Below, piece after piece: positions 43,880 through 53,904 of a stretch of 64,000 bases of DNA; the stretch's first letter is position 1, and every line of letters starts with the position of its first letter. The notes beneath the pieces were generated by a model. The model did not search any database, was not told the DNA's origin, and saw only the letters and a program-made list of their open reading frames with translations. Both the position numbers and the translations under genes were made by a program. This stretch comes from Patiria miniata. Lineage: Eukaryota; Echinodermata; Asteroidea; Valvatida; Asterinidae. The DNA is taken from assembly GCF_015706575.1 (NCBI RefSeq), contig NW_024037050.1, forward strand, positions 4,216,001 to 4,280,000, read 5' to 3'.

Positions 43880-44960
43880 ATTTGAATGGATAATTGTCAA
43901 AATCGCACGAGTTAAATGAGCAATCGCATAAAGATAAATAGGCCTATTTCTAGTGATCTGAATGTAAATTCAAATTCCTGCGAAAATGGGTGATTCGTCG
44001 ATGTGGCTGCCAACTCTGATAAATCGGCCGGGAAAAACACATTATAGGTTTCCCCGGTCGGTAAAATAGATTTGCAGCGTTGTAGGACTCGGACTCGAGT
44101 CGGACTCGAGTCACATTTTTCGTGACTCGGACTCGACTCGAGGACATTGGAAAATGACTCGGACTCGGACTCGGACTCGGCCATGATGACTCGGACTCGA
44201 GCTTGGTGACTCGTGACTCGAGTCACGTATTTTCATCAAAAGAAAAAAACATAACGTTACGTATTTGTGCGACGAACAAAAACACATTATAGGTTTCCCC
44301 GGTCGGTAAAATAGATTTGCAGCGTTGTAGGACTCGGACTCGAGTCGGACTCGAGTCACATTTTTCGTGACTCGGACTCGACTCGAGGACATTGGAAAAT
44401 GACTCGGACTCGGACTCGGTCTCGACCATGATGACTCGGACTCGAGCTTGGTGACTCGTGACTCGAGTCACGTATTTTCATCAAAAGAAAAAAACATAAC
44501 GTTACGTATTTGTGCGACGAACATTGTATTCTTTTTTACTCCATAATTGACCAAACACGGCGCCGCGGCGGAAAATCGTATCCAGTACAGGGGCCACGCA
44601 CGCACGCCTTGCGCCTGCACGACGAGCACCAGGGCCCGGTGTCATGCCAAAAAGTGTACACAACATGTACACACAAGCTAAACTATAAACACTGGGATTT
44701 ACTTAAAAAGACAGAATGGATGATTGAAAAAAACAAGTTTGGTGAACAACTAAGAACAAGTGACTCGTGACTCGGACTCGAGGCTATTGTGACTCGGGAC
44801 TTGGACTCGACTACAACACTGTAGATTTGGCAGCCAAATCGGATGACGAGTCACCCATTTTCGCACGAATTTTGATGCACGTTTAGATCAACCTTCAATA
44901 AACTAAATAGATTGTTCAATTTAAATCTAAAATCATGCGATTGTACTTTTCAAGGATTCA
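43880..44960. mobile_element. 1.1-kb inverted-repeat element round a GACTCG array
   Basis: Left GCGAAAATGGGTGATTCGTC and TGGCTGCCAACTCT are mirrored at the right by AGATTTGGCAGCCA and GACGAGTCACCCATTTTCGC. Weaker symmetry (GCAATCGCAT, GATCT-AA) runs further out. The core consists of CTCGGACTCGAGTC-type hexamer repeats, with a 245-bp unit present twice (44041-44285 and 44286-44523). Open frames rich in Ser, Glu and Arg come from the GACTCG repeat. The region 44524-44760 between the array and the right arm is GC-richer and unrecognised. Confidence 0.75.
44041..44523 (+). repeat. 245-bp near-identical tandem duplication with GACTCG hexamers
   Basis: Each copy starts ATTATAGGTTTCCCCGGTCG and ends ACGTATTTGTGCGACGAACA. 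They differ at very few bases (GGACTCGGCC against GGTCTCGACC). The hexamer contains TCGA and GACTCGAGTC palindromes, so single strands self-pair readily. Confidence 0.9.
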
Positions 44961-45729
44961 CTTTCAAAACAAAACCCGTTCATGATTTATTCGTCTGAAT
45001 TCAATAATGTGTCTTTGTTCCAAAAAAAATAACATAAAAACTGTTTCCCACAAAATTCGGCCACAAAGCAGGAGCCACAACATAACCATTTTGATCACTA
45101 GTTTTGTCATAAAAGAAAGATGTTACTAAATTGAAGCAGTTTTAAGATAAAGCTAAGTGTTTTAAGATAAAGCTAAGTGATTTAAAACTACATGTGAGAA
45201 GATAACAGAGCAAAAGATAACAGAGCAAAAGATAACAATTAAGAACGTATAACAAAAATAGACATGTATGTGATTGTGAACACAGTTTAACATGGCCTAC
45301 GTTTATTGTGTATTATATCGACTTTCATGTATCGTGTATAATTTCCTCGCATCACTACATTTTTACCTCTAGTATAACGACAGTTTGAACATAATAACTC
45401 AAACTAGAATAAAACCAAAATAAATAAAAATAAAAATAAAAACATGTGAAAAGCACAAAAAAAATATTTAAAAGCTCGCATCTTGCCTTTGTTTTCCATT
45501 ATTTTGAATGCAGAAAATAGAATGCGCGGAGATGAAAAAGAAAATAAGATTCTCATGCAAATATTAACCCTAAACCAAACAGACTGCTGAATTGAATGAT
45601 CATTTAAACTTAGAATGTGTCAAATATGAAAATGTCATTTCTGACAACGAATTTGAACGCCTGCAAACTAATACGAACCACAGGAACGATAGCAGGGAGC
45701 CAATTCGCTTCAAAACGTCCACTTCGTGG
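44961..45729. repeat. AT-rich spacer with short tandem repeats
   Basis: TTTTAAGATAAAGCTAAGTG is doubled at about 45140-45180, and GATAACAGAGCAAAA is repeated at about 45198-45230. A TAAAAATAAAAATAAAA run lies near 45424. No gene seen. Confidence 0.7.
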
Positions 45730-46092
45730 AGTGTCATGGCCGAGCGGTTAAAGAACACCGTACTCAAGCCCTGGTGTTTCTGATCAGCAGAGTGTGGGTT
45801 CGAGTCCCGGTCTTGACACTTGTGTCCTTAAGCAAGAGACTTAACCATTATTGATTCGTCCTTCGGATGGGACGTATATAGCCGCAGGTCCCGTGCGTTG
45901 CGTAATGCACGTAAAAGAACCCAGTAACACTTATCGCTAAGAGAAGGGGTTTGCCCCGGTGTTCCTGGCAGTGGCTGCAATATGCGCCGCAGCACCTTGT
46001 AAACCCTTATAAGGTGCTACATAAAATGGGTCTCATATTTCAAATTCTTCATTTACCTGTCTTTAAAATAAATTCATATTAATTAGCGCCTT
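45730..46092 (+). mobile_element. SINE-A (tRNA-Leu-like head), 5' part
   Basis: The head (45730-45820) has perfectly paired 7-bp acceptor strands AGTGTCA and TGACACT, a GGCCGAGCGGTTAAAG D-arm with A box, a CTCAAGC anticodon loop (CAA, leucine-like), a long variable region and a GGTTCGAGTCC B box. The body has CCTTCGGATGGGACG, GGTCCCGTGCGTTGCGTAAT, GAGAAGGGGTTTGCCCCGGT and GCGCCGCAGCACCTTGTAAA. It stops at CAGCGCC-like sequence, where the LTR element begins; the rest is at 56004-56066. Shorter relatives: 23125-23420 and 20988-21080. Confidence 0.9.
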
Positions 46093-48191
46093 TGTAGCAG
46101 GGTGAATTTTTAGTTGTTGTTTTTGTACATGAGTGACACCCCTTTAATACTCCATCGTTGTTTTTAAGAGTTCAATAGTGCCCCTATGATCTTGGCCTTG
46201 CAAATCCCTTGACATTGTATGCGAATTTGACCCGGGCAACCTAATTATTTTTCCTCAAGACCATGCCATTTTCAAATAGCCCATCAATTTGCAGACTGGC
46301 AGTGGAGTGAGCACATCACATTTTCTTTGCTCCTTCTTTCATTCGTTTTCTGCCTTGAGAGACTTGGTCTGCTGTAGACTTGGTAAGTTTAACCAAAATT
46401 GTTCTTGTTTCTCTTGGAAAGTTTGTTCATCAGTTTTAGTGTACTGTATAACTAGAAATAGATTTTAGGGTTTTTATTAGGATGTTCAATCACTTTTTTT
46501 GTATTGATGAAAGTCAAATGTATTTGTTATTTTGTTTCAAGCAGCGTTTCAAGTTTAATTTGAATGATAGAGAAATGTTTCTTTTAGTGCAAAGAAAGAG
46601 TCTAATTGATTATTTGTGCGTTGCCATAAAATCTGTTGTGTGAAGTCAAGATATGGGTTATATCATGATTGGCTGGATTTGACGGAAGAGATGAATGAAT
46701 TTATAAACTTAATTATTTTTCTTTGTGTGTAAGATTTTCCAGGGTGTTTTCTTCACTTAGTTTGGGCTGTAGATTAGATGAGATTAACTAAACCTGATTA
46801 TGTAGGAACTGTTTTTTTAGAATTGATAGATTATGTTTTGTGGTCTATAGATGAAGCGAAGTTTGTTCTGATCAGAAAACCCTTGGTCTGTAGAATAAGT
46901 AACACTATCGATGTTTTCTTATTTTGTGTGTGTGTGTAAGAAGAGTTTCTTATGTTTCTCTGTACTTTGATTTAAAGAGATTTTCTTAGAATAGTTGTAT
47001 AGTAGTTTACTCATTTCTAGAAATTATTCGATCAAGTGTTTAGGCCTTTACTGTTTTGTTCGCCTTGTTTTTATTATGGAAGACAGTTGTTGAGAACTCT
47101 TAGAATGTTTACAATAGCTTGAATAGGATAGCGATGTAGTTTATGTCAAATAAGTATTTCTTTTAAGAATAAGACATATGGATAAATTCACTCTGTGTTC
47201 AGGAAACTTTGAGTTCACCGTTCAGGTCAGGACAAGGTTAAGAATTAAGCTTTACTGCTCTGCGCCAACTTAACTCAGAAGGTTAAAAATTAAGATTTAT
47301 AGCTTGAACTCGGTGGGTAAAACAATTTCGGCTTGTGGTTCAGTGACAATTTTGAACTCTGTGACCCGTCTACTGGTCAAATCGGGTGCAGTGTATTTTT
47401 GCAGTATATCACTCTTAGTCTCAATTACTGTAGCCAATCTCTAGTTCAGGGTTGACAGGTGTTTCACATCAACTTTATTAGTACTTGACTTTATTAGTTG
47501 TGTGTAGAACAAAACTTATTATCCGTTTATTTTACATTATTATGTTTTACTCTATTGTCACACATTTTATTGATATGATGCTTAATTGGAATATTCTTGT
47601 TTTCTTTTCTTTTATTAGGTTGTTTAAGCTTGAGTGTTTTTGATTTATGACTTTCTTTGAACACTGTTGTTGGTTTTTAGTTTTGGTTTTTTTTGGTTAC
47701 TTTGTTTTAGATTCTTTTTCTTTTTGACATTGCTACTTATCTTTGGTTGTTGTTTTCAACTGTAAAGGTTCTGGATTTTTCAGGTCTAGGTCACAGTGGT
47801 CTGGCTTTCAAAAGTGGTGTACCTCAAATTTAACTTTTTAACTTGAACTAGGAGTTTCGATTATTAGATTATATTTTCATCTGTTTTCATGAAGGTCTTC
47901 ATTACACAATTTAATATTTGGATTCCTTTTGTTTCCTACATTGTTGCTTTGTAGAAATTGCCTCTTTAGATAATTCTTTCATGAAATAAATTTTTCTTTG
48001 TTTTTTTTTGTTGTAGTGGAAATCTAAACACTGCCTTGGTTGTCTCTATTCTTAGGATTATCTCGCGATTCCTCCCTAAAAGATTCCTGTTTTACTTTTT
48101 CTTGTTGATCCGAAGAGAAGCGAGTCCCCACGGTTCAGATTTTTCTAGGTATTTCTTTATTTTTGATCTTGTGCCATTTTTCCGGGTTACA
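46093..48191 (+). repeat. 5' LTR (2,099 bp)
   Basis: Begins TGTAGCAGGGTGAATTTTTA and ends TTTTTCCGGGTTACA, so it has the usual TG...CA termini. Very long for this superfamily and T-rich on the sense strand. AATAAA at about 47985 is a possible poly(A) signal. No reading frame of note. Confidence 0.95.
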
Positions 48192-48205
48192 TTTTTTTTT
48201 CTTTT

Positions 48206-48221
48206 TGGTGGAGAATCCGGG
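48206..48221 (+). promoter_or_regulatory. Likely tRNA primer-binding site
   Basis: TGGTGGAGAATCCGGG starts with TGG, as expected for the complement of a tRNA CCA end, and could pair with a tRNA ending CCCGGATTCTCCACCA. It lies 14 bp after the LTR, further than usual. Which tRNA this is I cannot say. Confidence 0.5.
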
Positions 48222-48369
48222 TAGGGATTGCTGTTCTTTAGAACTTAGCTAGGTAATTCTAGGAATAGAGTCCGAATCCTGACAGTCTGTAGGTAACAAG
48301 TCTTGGTTTGGTCAAGTCAAGGGTAGAAACCAACACAGTGTTTGAGGTTAGGAATATTGACATTACACG

Positions 48370-49584
48370 ATGGCAGCGACACCAAGTCTACCCAAGCTTT
48401 CTCTGATGGTGCCAGACAGTCCGCCTGAGGCATTGTCCCACTCGAACCCATTTGTGGGGGGCATCTTTTCCACACCAGTCCGTCAAGATGTCCCCACACC
48501 ACAGCTTCAACCCCATCCGACACCACTTGAGATGTGCGGATTTGATCCAATGCCCCGTCCAGTTCTCCATCCAGTTCTCCATCCACCTACTGCCCCGCCC
48601 AGCGCCATCACAACTCATCAGGTGAAAGGAGTGGCCACTTTCACTGGGAGAGAGAAGAGTGTGAGAGTAGAGGACTGGATTCGTGACATGCGCTATGTCC
48701 TGGAATCAAAGGGGAAGATGGCTGATGGAGTCCAGCTGCATGAGATAGTAAGACACACCTCTGGTCGTGCCCGAGATGTCATACTCAACCTTGAGAGCAG
48801 GACGTCAACAGGAGTAACAGCTGAGATGGCGTTTTCTGAGTTGGTAGAGGAGTTTGGCGAAGACAACCTAGCCAACTCACCCATGACCCGCTTCTATGCA
48901 CGAGTACAGAAGGCCGGTGAATCAGCCAGTGACTACGCCATAGCCTTGGAGGCGCTGCTCAGGCGGGTAGAAGAGACGCTCAGACAGCAAGGTCGTCCAG
49001 ATCCCTTCTGTGACAACAGAGATACCATACTCGCGACACAATTCATGGTCGGGCTGCGGGATGCTCGAGTGCAGCAGCGGCTGGCACCGATGCGCCCTCG
49101 GTCGATGAAGTTTAAAGATCTCCGGGCGGAGTTGCGAGTCGTTGCAGAAGAGCGGCACCATGAAGAGGAGTTGTTGAGGCAGCAGTTTCAGCTTATGGCG
49201 CAGATTCCGTCTAAGAGTACAACTGAGAAGTCTCCGTCCAACCCAGAGGCCCACAAAGTTGCCAATGAGAAAAGCGGTCAGCAGATGACAGCCCTCACCA
49301 AGCTGGTGGAGCAACAAGTGGCTACTCTGAACCAGGTTCTCCATCATCAGATGCTGCTAGGAAATCGTGTGGAGAGGTTGGAGCGCAACAGTGGTGACCG
49401 ATGGGGATCTCCACAAAGACAAGCTCCACCACAGCCGAGAACCTGCTTCAACTGTGGAGGAGTTGGCCATTTTGCCCGACGTTGCCCTCAGCTGAACCTT
49501 CAACAGAATCATCAGGTTAGCAGTCCGCCCACTCAACAGCCGGCAGCAACCGCACCATTGTACCAAGCACAACAGTTAAACTAG
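48370..49584 (+). CDS. gag: Gag of the Ty3/Gypsy element (404 aa)
   Basis: Structural protein that forms the particle and binds the element's RNA. Residues 1-85 are proline-rich; about 87-290 form the Gag core (start FTGREKSVRVEDWIRDMRYV, then a helical region with many charged residues). A glutamine-rich segment follows. A CCHC zinc knuckle (C359, C362, H367, C372, spacing C-X2-C-X4-H-X4-C) lies near the C-terminus. ATG 48370 is the first in-frame ATG after the likely primer site. The last 64 bp overlap the pol frame. Length and layout are ordinary for the family. Confidence 0.93.
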   Translation: MAATPSLPKLSLMVPDSPPEALSHSNPFVGGIFSTPVRQDVPTPQLQPHPTPLEMCGFDPMPRPVLHPVLHPPTAPPSAITTHQVKGVATFTGREKSVRVEDWIRDMRYVLESKGKMADGVQLHEIVRHTSGRARDVILNLESRTSTGVTAEMAFSELVEEFGEDNLANSPMTRFYARVQKAGESASDYAIALEALLRRVEETLRQQGRPDPFCDNRDTILATQFMVGLRDARVQQRLAPMRPRSMKFKDLRAELRVVAEERHHEEELLRQQFQLMAQIPSKSTTEKSPSNPEAHKVANEKSGQQMTALTKLVEQQVATLNQVLHHQMLLGNRVERLERNSGDRWGSPQRQAPPQPRTCFNCGGVGHFARRCPQLNLQQNHQVSSPPTQQPAATAPLYQAQQLN

Positions 49585-52500
49585 AAAAACCCTCTGATGA
49601 CGGGCGGTCAGTGGGTTGGTCTAGTTGTAAAAAGAGCCCTCTAGAGACAACAAACCCCCTAAGAGACGGTACTCAGGATAACCAGCAGGGAGAGAGTCTG
49701 GTTGGTCCCATCAGTGATGTGGAAATTACAATTTCTGGCAAGAAGTGCACTGTGCTTTTAGACACAGGATCGCAAGTAAGCACCATCACTGATGAGTTTG
49801 TGGCCAGTCATCCCCTTCTTCAAACCCAGAAGCAGCGGCAGACAAATGTCAGCATCCAGGGTGCCGGAGGTCAAGCAGTACCGCATCTCGGGGTAATCCT
49901 AGTCGACGTCAATGTCCTAGGACGCCAAGTACAGAAGGTCCCTGTATTCATAGTACCTGCCACAAATTTTCGCAGAAAGGTTCCCGGGCTATTAGGCACA
50001 AATGTGCTGCGGGCGAGTCGTGATGCTCTCCATGATAAGCACGGAAGGCGATTTTTATCAAAGGTACGACAGGTGTCTGAAACTTGGTATTCAGCGCTCC
50101 AGTGTGTCAACGACGATGGTGGTGATCTGGTCAAGGGAAATGGCGAGTTCGGTGGTCTGAGATACAAAGGCCGTAAACCTTTCACAGTGAAGGCCGGAAC
50201 AGAAGCAGACATTCCCACAGACACACCACGGTTCCTTCGAAACAGGACATTCGACGCACTGGTAGAAGAGGCTCACAACCCACCAGTTGGAGGTGCTTTA
50301 GTAGTTGGCAAAACGCTAGTTGAAGTCAGGGATGGAAAGGTTCTTGTCCGAGTTCTCAATGTGTCTTCACGTGATGTGGTAGTACGGCGAAATACCTGTC
50401 TGGCGACATTAGTAATGGGCAGAGTAGTGTCTTCAGCTGGTAGTCCTGCTGGTGATACGGTCACGTGTCACGAATCATCAACCAGCATCACCTTGGATGA
50501 AGGCATTGGTGTTGACCTTGGTTCTTTGTCGCCAGAAGATAAGCCACGTGTTGCCCAATTGCTACTAGAAAACCAGGATGTTTTCTCCCAACATCCAAAT
50601 GACATTGGTTTCACCCAGACGGTCGAGCACGAGATCCCGTTAGTTGACCCCACCCCTTTTAGGTTGCCATATCGACGCATCCCGCCGGCACAGTTTCAAG
50701 ACGTCAGACATCACATTGCAGACCTCCAGCAGTCTGGCATCATCAAACCCAGTCAGAGTCCATTTGCATCGCCTATCGTTATAGTCCAGAAGAAGGATGG
50801 CAAGATCCGACTGTGTGTGGACTACCGAAAGCTAAACTCAAGGACAGTGCGGGATGCCTATCCACTCCCAAGGATTGACGAGGCATTAGATGCATTGGGC
50901 AAGGCTAAGTACTTCTCTTGTTTGGACTTGACCTCAGGGTACCACCAAGTTAAGATGTCAGCCAAAGATCAACAGAAGACTGCATTTACCTCCCCTATGG
51001 GTCTCTTCGAGTTTACTCGAATGCCGTTTGGGCTGGTCAACGCCCCAGCTACCTTTCAGAGGCTGATGTCTACGGTGTTCGGTGACATGAATTTCGTCAG
51101 TTTGCTGATCTACCTTGATGACATCATTGTTTTCAGCTCAACCCTAGATGAGCATGTGGAGCGTCTCCGCCAGGTGTTTGCCAGATTGCGGGAGCATGGG
51201 CTGAAGTTGAAGGTAGAAAAATGTCACCTTTTCCAGACCAGCGTACAGTATCTTGGCCATGTTGTGTCCACCGATGGCATCACAACTGACCCGGAGAAGA
51301 TTACTGCAGTCAAGGCTTGGCCAGTTCCTACATCCAAGAAGGAAGTTCGGTCTTTCTTAGGTCTCACAGGCTACTATCGAAGGTTCGTCAAGAGTTACGC
51401 CAAAGTAGCTGCCCCATTATTTGCCCTGACCGGAGGGAAACGAGGTCTGAAGGATCCACCTTTTGCTTGGTCCACAGAGTGCCAGATCGCCTTTGAAACG
51501 CTTATTGATAAACTCACCTCTACACCTATCCTTGCCTACCCTGACTACGAACGCCCTTTCACTCTGCAGACTGATGCCTCCCGTGATGGTTTGGGAGCTG
51601 TGCTGGTACAGGAGCAAGATGGCCGTGAACGTGTAATCGCCTATGCGAGCCGCACACTATCTCCATCTGAGTCAAAGTATCCGATCCACAAGCTTGAGTT
51701 TAAGGCACTCCATTGGGCCCTTACGTCAAAGTTTCGTGACTACCTGTATGGGAACCGGGTGACGGCAGTCACCGACAACAATCCTTTGACATATGTCTTG
51801 GATAAGGCGAAGTTGGATGCTTCTAGCCAACGTTGGGTGAGTGACATCGCTGTGTTCCACCTTGACATTGTCTACCGATCAGGGAAGTCCAATGCTAATG
51901 CTGATGCGCTGTCCCGTATCCCCATAGCTGAAGTGGCCCGTATCTTAGACGCAACAGACCAGAAGACAAAAGAAGAAAGCCCAATCCCAGCTGACAGTCC
52001 GGTTGTGTCCTGTCCAATCATACCGTTCCCTGAGGCCACACCAGAGAATGCCCAAGATACTAGTGGCAATACCCTGTCATATGCGAATGCAGATGGAGCC
52101 AAAGTGAAGACTACCCCTATTATGCAAGGACCAGGCATCAAACAAGCCCAAGGAAACGACGTGGCTATCTCACGAATGATTCAACTGAAAGGTCAAAGGG
52201 TAACCAAGCCGAGTAGACGCCAGGCAGCCAAAGAGTCCAAACCCGTTCAACAATTGATTAGACGATGGGACCAACTTCAGGTACAGGCAGGCGTATTGGT
52301 CTACCGAAAGGAAGATGACAGAGGAATCCGAAACCTTTTGGTTCTCCCTAAAGACTTGCAGCCTCAGGTGCTCAATCATCTCCATGATAAAATGGGTCAT
52401 CTTGGTTCAGAGAAGACTATTCACCTGGTGAGAGATCGTTACTACTGGCCTGGTCTGTACACCGACACCTGCACATACATCACCAAGTGTAAGCGCTGTG

Positions 52501-53792
52501 CATTGAGGAAGACTCCCGATACTAAGAAGTCTGCCCCTTTGGAGAACATCCGAACAACACGTCCTCTTGAGTTAGTTTGCATAGACTTCCTTGGACTGGA
52601 GCGGTCTAAGGGGGGCTATGAGCATGTATTGGTTGTGACAGACCATTTCACGAGGTATTCTAAGGCGTACCCGACCAGAGATGAAAAGGCATCAACTGTA
52701 GCACAAGTTTTGTGGGAAAAGTACATTTCCACTTATGGGATACCTGAGCGGTTACACTCGGACCAAGGCAAGTGTTTTGAATCTTCTGTTGTCAAGGAGC
52801 TGTGCAGCTTCTTGGGAGTCCAGAAAACGAGAACGTCGCCATATCACCCACAAGGCAATGGGATGACTGAGCGGTTCAACCGAACCCTGTTGTCGATGTT
52901 GGGGACGTTGCAGCCAACACAGAAGGAAAACTGGGCCAAGCATGTCGAGGCGCTCACTCATGCTTACAATTCTTGTCGGCATGAGTCCACGGGTTACTCA
53001 CCATTTTACATGATGTATGCAAGGGAACCAAAGTTGCCTGTCGATCTGGTGCTTCAGCCGCTAAATTCAGATAATGAACCGGAAGAAGAAGGAGAGGTGC
53101 AGCAACGACATTCCAGATACTTGGGACAGCTGGAGAAGCGGATGCAAGAAGCGTACCATCTGGTGGGGATGAAACTGGAGAAGGCCCAGCTCAAGCAGAA
53201 GACTAACTACGATCGGAAAGTACGCGAACACGCCTTGAAACCTGGTGATAAAGTCCTAGTGGCGAATAAGACACCTCGGGGAAGATGCAAGCTGAAAGAC
53301 AAGTGGGAGGAAAAGCCCTACAAAGTCATCAGGCAGCTGGGAGACAATCCAGTCTATGTTGTCCGCCAGCTGGGGTCTGCACGCACAAAGAACATCCACC
53401 GCAATCTGCTGACAACATGTCCGTTCGATGTGGAAGATGACGCCCAGACTCTTCTTCCTCCCCCTTTGCACTTCCGCGATGCAGAAGATGTAGCCCATGC
53501 TGATCTCCTCCCTACCCCACTACAGTTCCGTGATGTAGAAGACGAAGCCCGTCCTGGTTTCCTTCCTCCTCCACAAGAGTTCTGTAATGTAGAGGATGAA
53601 TCTGATCCTGTTGGCCGCAGCTGTGACAGTGATATCTCTTCCGAGATGTCAGACTCTCCTTCAAGACCCGACGATGAGACCGGAGATGAGACCGATGTTG
53701 CACCTACTTCGGATGTGGGCTTGGAAGCATCGGCACGCCACTACCTCCGAAGGGTAGTCAAGCCTCCATCAAGATTTGGGGACTGGATCTGA
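49521..53792 (+). CDS. pol: Pol polyprotein (protease, RT, RNase H, integrase)
   Basis: The frame is open from 49521, has no early ATG, and lies in the -1 frame relative to gag, so it is expected to be made as a Gag-Pol fusion. Counting residues from 49611: aspartic protease LLDTGSQ (D51); reverse transcriptase with LCVDYRKLN (401) and catalytic YLDD (501-504); RNase H with LQTDAS (D655); integrase zinc finger H925, H930, C960, C963; integrase core D992, D1051, E1087 with 35 residues between the last two. A basic C-terminal domain spans about 1209-1265. An acidic tail carries three similar segments of about 18 residues (1281-1335). All key motifs are present. Confidence 0.95.
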   Translation, partial: QSAHSTAGSNRTIVPSTTVKLEKPSDDGRSVGWSSCKKSPLETTNPLRDGTQDNQQGESLVGPISDVEITISGKKCTVLLDTGSQVSTITDEFVASHPLLQTQKQRQTNVSIQGAGGQAVPHLGVILVDVNVLGRQVQKVPVFIVPATNFRRKVPGLLGTNVLRASRDALHDKHGRRFLSKVRQVSETWYSALQCVNDDGGDLVKGNGEFGGLRYKGRKPFTVKAGTEADIPTDTPRFLRNRTFDALVEEAHNPPVGGALVVGKTLVEVRDGKVLVRVLNVSSRDVVVRRNTCLATLVMGRVVSSAGSPAGDTVTCHESSTSITLDEGIGVDLGSLSPEDKPRVAQLLLENQDVFSQHPNDIGFTQTVEHEIPLVDPTPFRLPYRRIPPAQFQDVRHHIADLQQSGIIKPSQSPFASPIVIVQKKDGKIRLCVDYRKLNSRTVRDAYPLPRIDEALDALGKAKYFSCLDLTSGYHQVKMSAKDQQKTAFTSPMGLFEFTRMPFGLVNAPATFQRLMSTVFGDMNFVSLLIYLDDIIVFSSTLDEHVERLRQVFARLREHGLKLKVEKCHLFQTSVQYLGHVVSTDGITTDPEKITAVKAWPVPTSKKEVRSFLGLTGYYRRFVKSYAKVAAPLFALTGGKRGLKDPPFAWSTECQIAFETLIDKLTSTPILAYPDYERPFTLQTDASRDGLGAVLVQEQDGRERVIAYASRTLSPSESKYPIHKLEFKALHWALTSKFRDYLYGNRVTAVTDNNPLTYVLDKAKLDASSQRWVSDIAVFHLDIVYRSGKSNANADALSRIPIAEVARILDATDQKTKEESPIPADSPVVSCPIIPFPEATPENAQDTSGNTLSYANADGAKVKTTPIMQGPGIKQAQGNDVAISRMIQLKGQRVTKPSRRQAAKESKPVQQLIRRWDQLQVQAGVLVYRKEDDRGIRNLLVLPKDLQPQVLNHLHDKMGHLGSEKTIHLVRDRYYWPGLYTDTCTYITKCKRCALRKTPDTKKSAPLENIRTTRPLELVCIDFLGLERSKGGYEHVLVVTDHFTRYSKAYPTRDEKASTVAQVLWEKYISTYGIPERLHSDQGKCFESSVVKELCSFLGVQKTRTSPYHPQGNGMTERFNRTLLSMLGTLQPTQKENWAKHVEALTHAYNSCRHESTGYSPFYMMYAREPKLPVDLVLQPLNSDNEPEEEGEVQQRHSRYLGQLEKRMQEAYHLVGMKLEKAQLKQKTNYDRKVREHALKPGDKVLVANKTPRGRCKLKDKWEEKPYKVIRQLGDNPVYVVRQLGSARTKNIHRNLLTTCPFDVEDDAQTLLPPPLHFRDAEDVAHADLLPTPLQFRDVEDEARPGFLPPPQEFCNVEDESDPVGRSCDSDISSEMSDSPSRPDDETGDETDVAPTSDVGLEASARHYLRRVVKPPSRFGDWI
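49575..49581 (+). promoter_or_regulatory. Likely -1 ribosomal frameshift site GTTAAAC
   Basis: GTTAAAC directly precedes the gag stop codon and is read as G TTA AAC in the gag frame. A one-base backward slip here enters the pol frame. The same heptamer is known as the frameshift site of equine arteritis virus. Many LTR elements use such shifts to make Gag-Pol in limited amounts. Confidence 0.6.
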
Positions 53793-53884
53793 TTAATTAG
53801 TTCGTAAATAGATAACTGTCTAATTGATTGTTTTTGCCTACGTACTGTAGATTTTTACTTGTTGAACATTGCTGAGGACAGCAA

Positions 53885-53904
53885 TGGATTTGAGATGGCG
53901 AGAA
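53885..53904 (+). promoter_or_regulatory. Weak polypurine tract before the 3' LTR
   Basis: TGAGATGGCGAGAA directly before TGTAGC is purine-rich with interruptions. It sits where plus-strand DNA synthesis should start. Confidence 0.4.

Noticed and set aside
43912-44471. Ser/Glu/Arg-rich frames repeated twice on the minus strand
   Set aside because: They come from the GACTCG hexamer array and its 245-bp duplication.
46383-48016. GTAAGT donor-like and T-run-TTGTAG acceptor-like words inside the LTR, suggesting a spliced leader
   Set aside because: Splicing there would remove sequence the element needs to rebuild its LTR, and T-rich DNA gives such acceptors by chance.
48317-49347. Minus-strand and alternate-frame open frames over gag and pol
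   Set aside because: Shadows of the coding strand of the LTR element.
53793-53904. Envelope gene after pol
   Set aside because: Only about 110 bp lie between the pol stop and the 3' LTR, with no frame.
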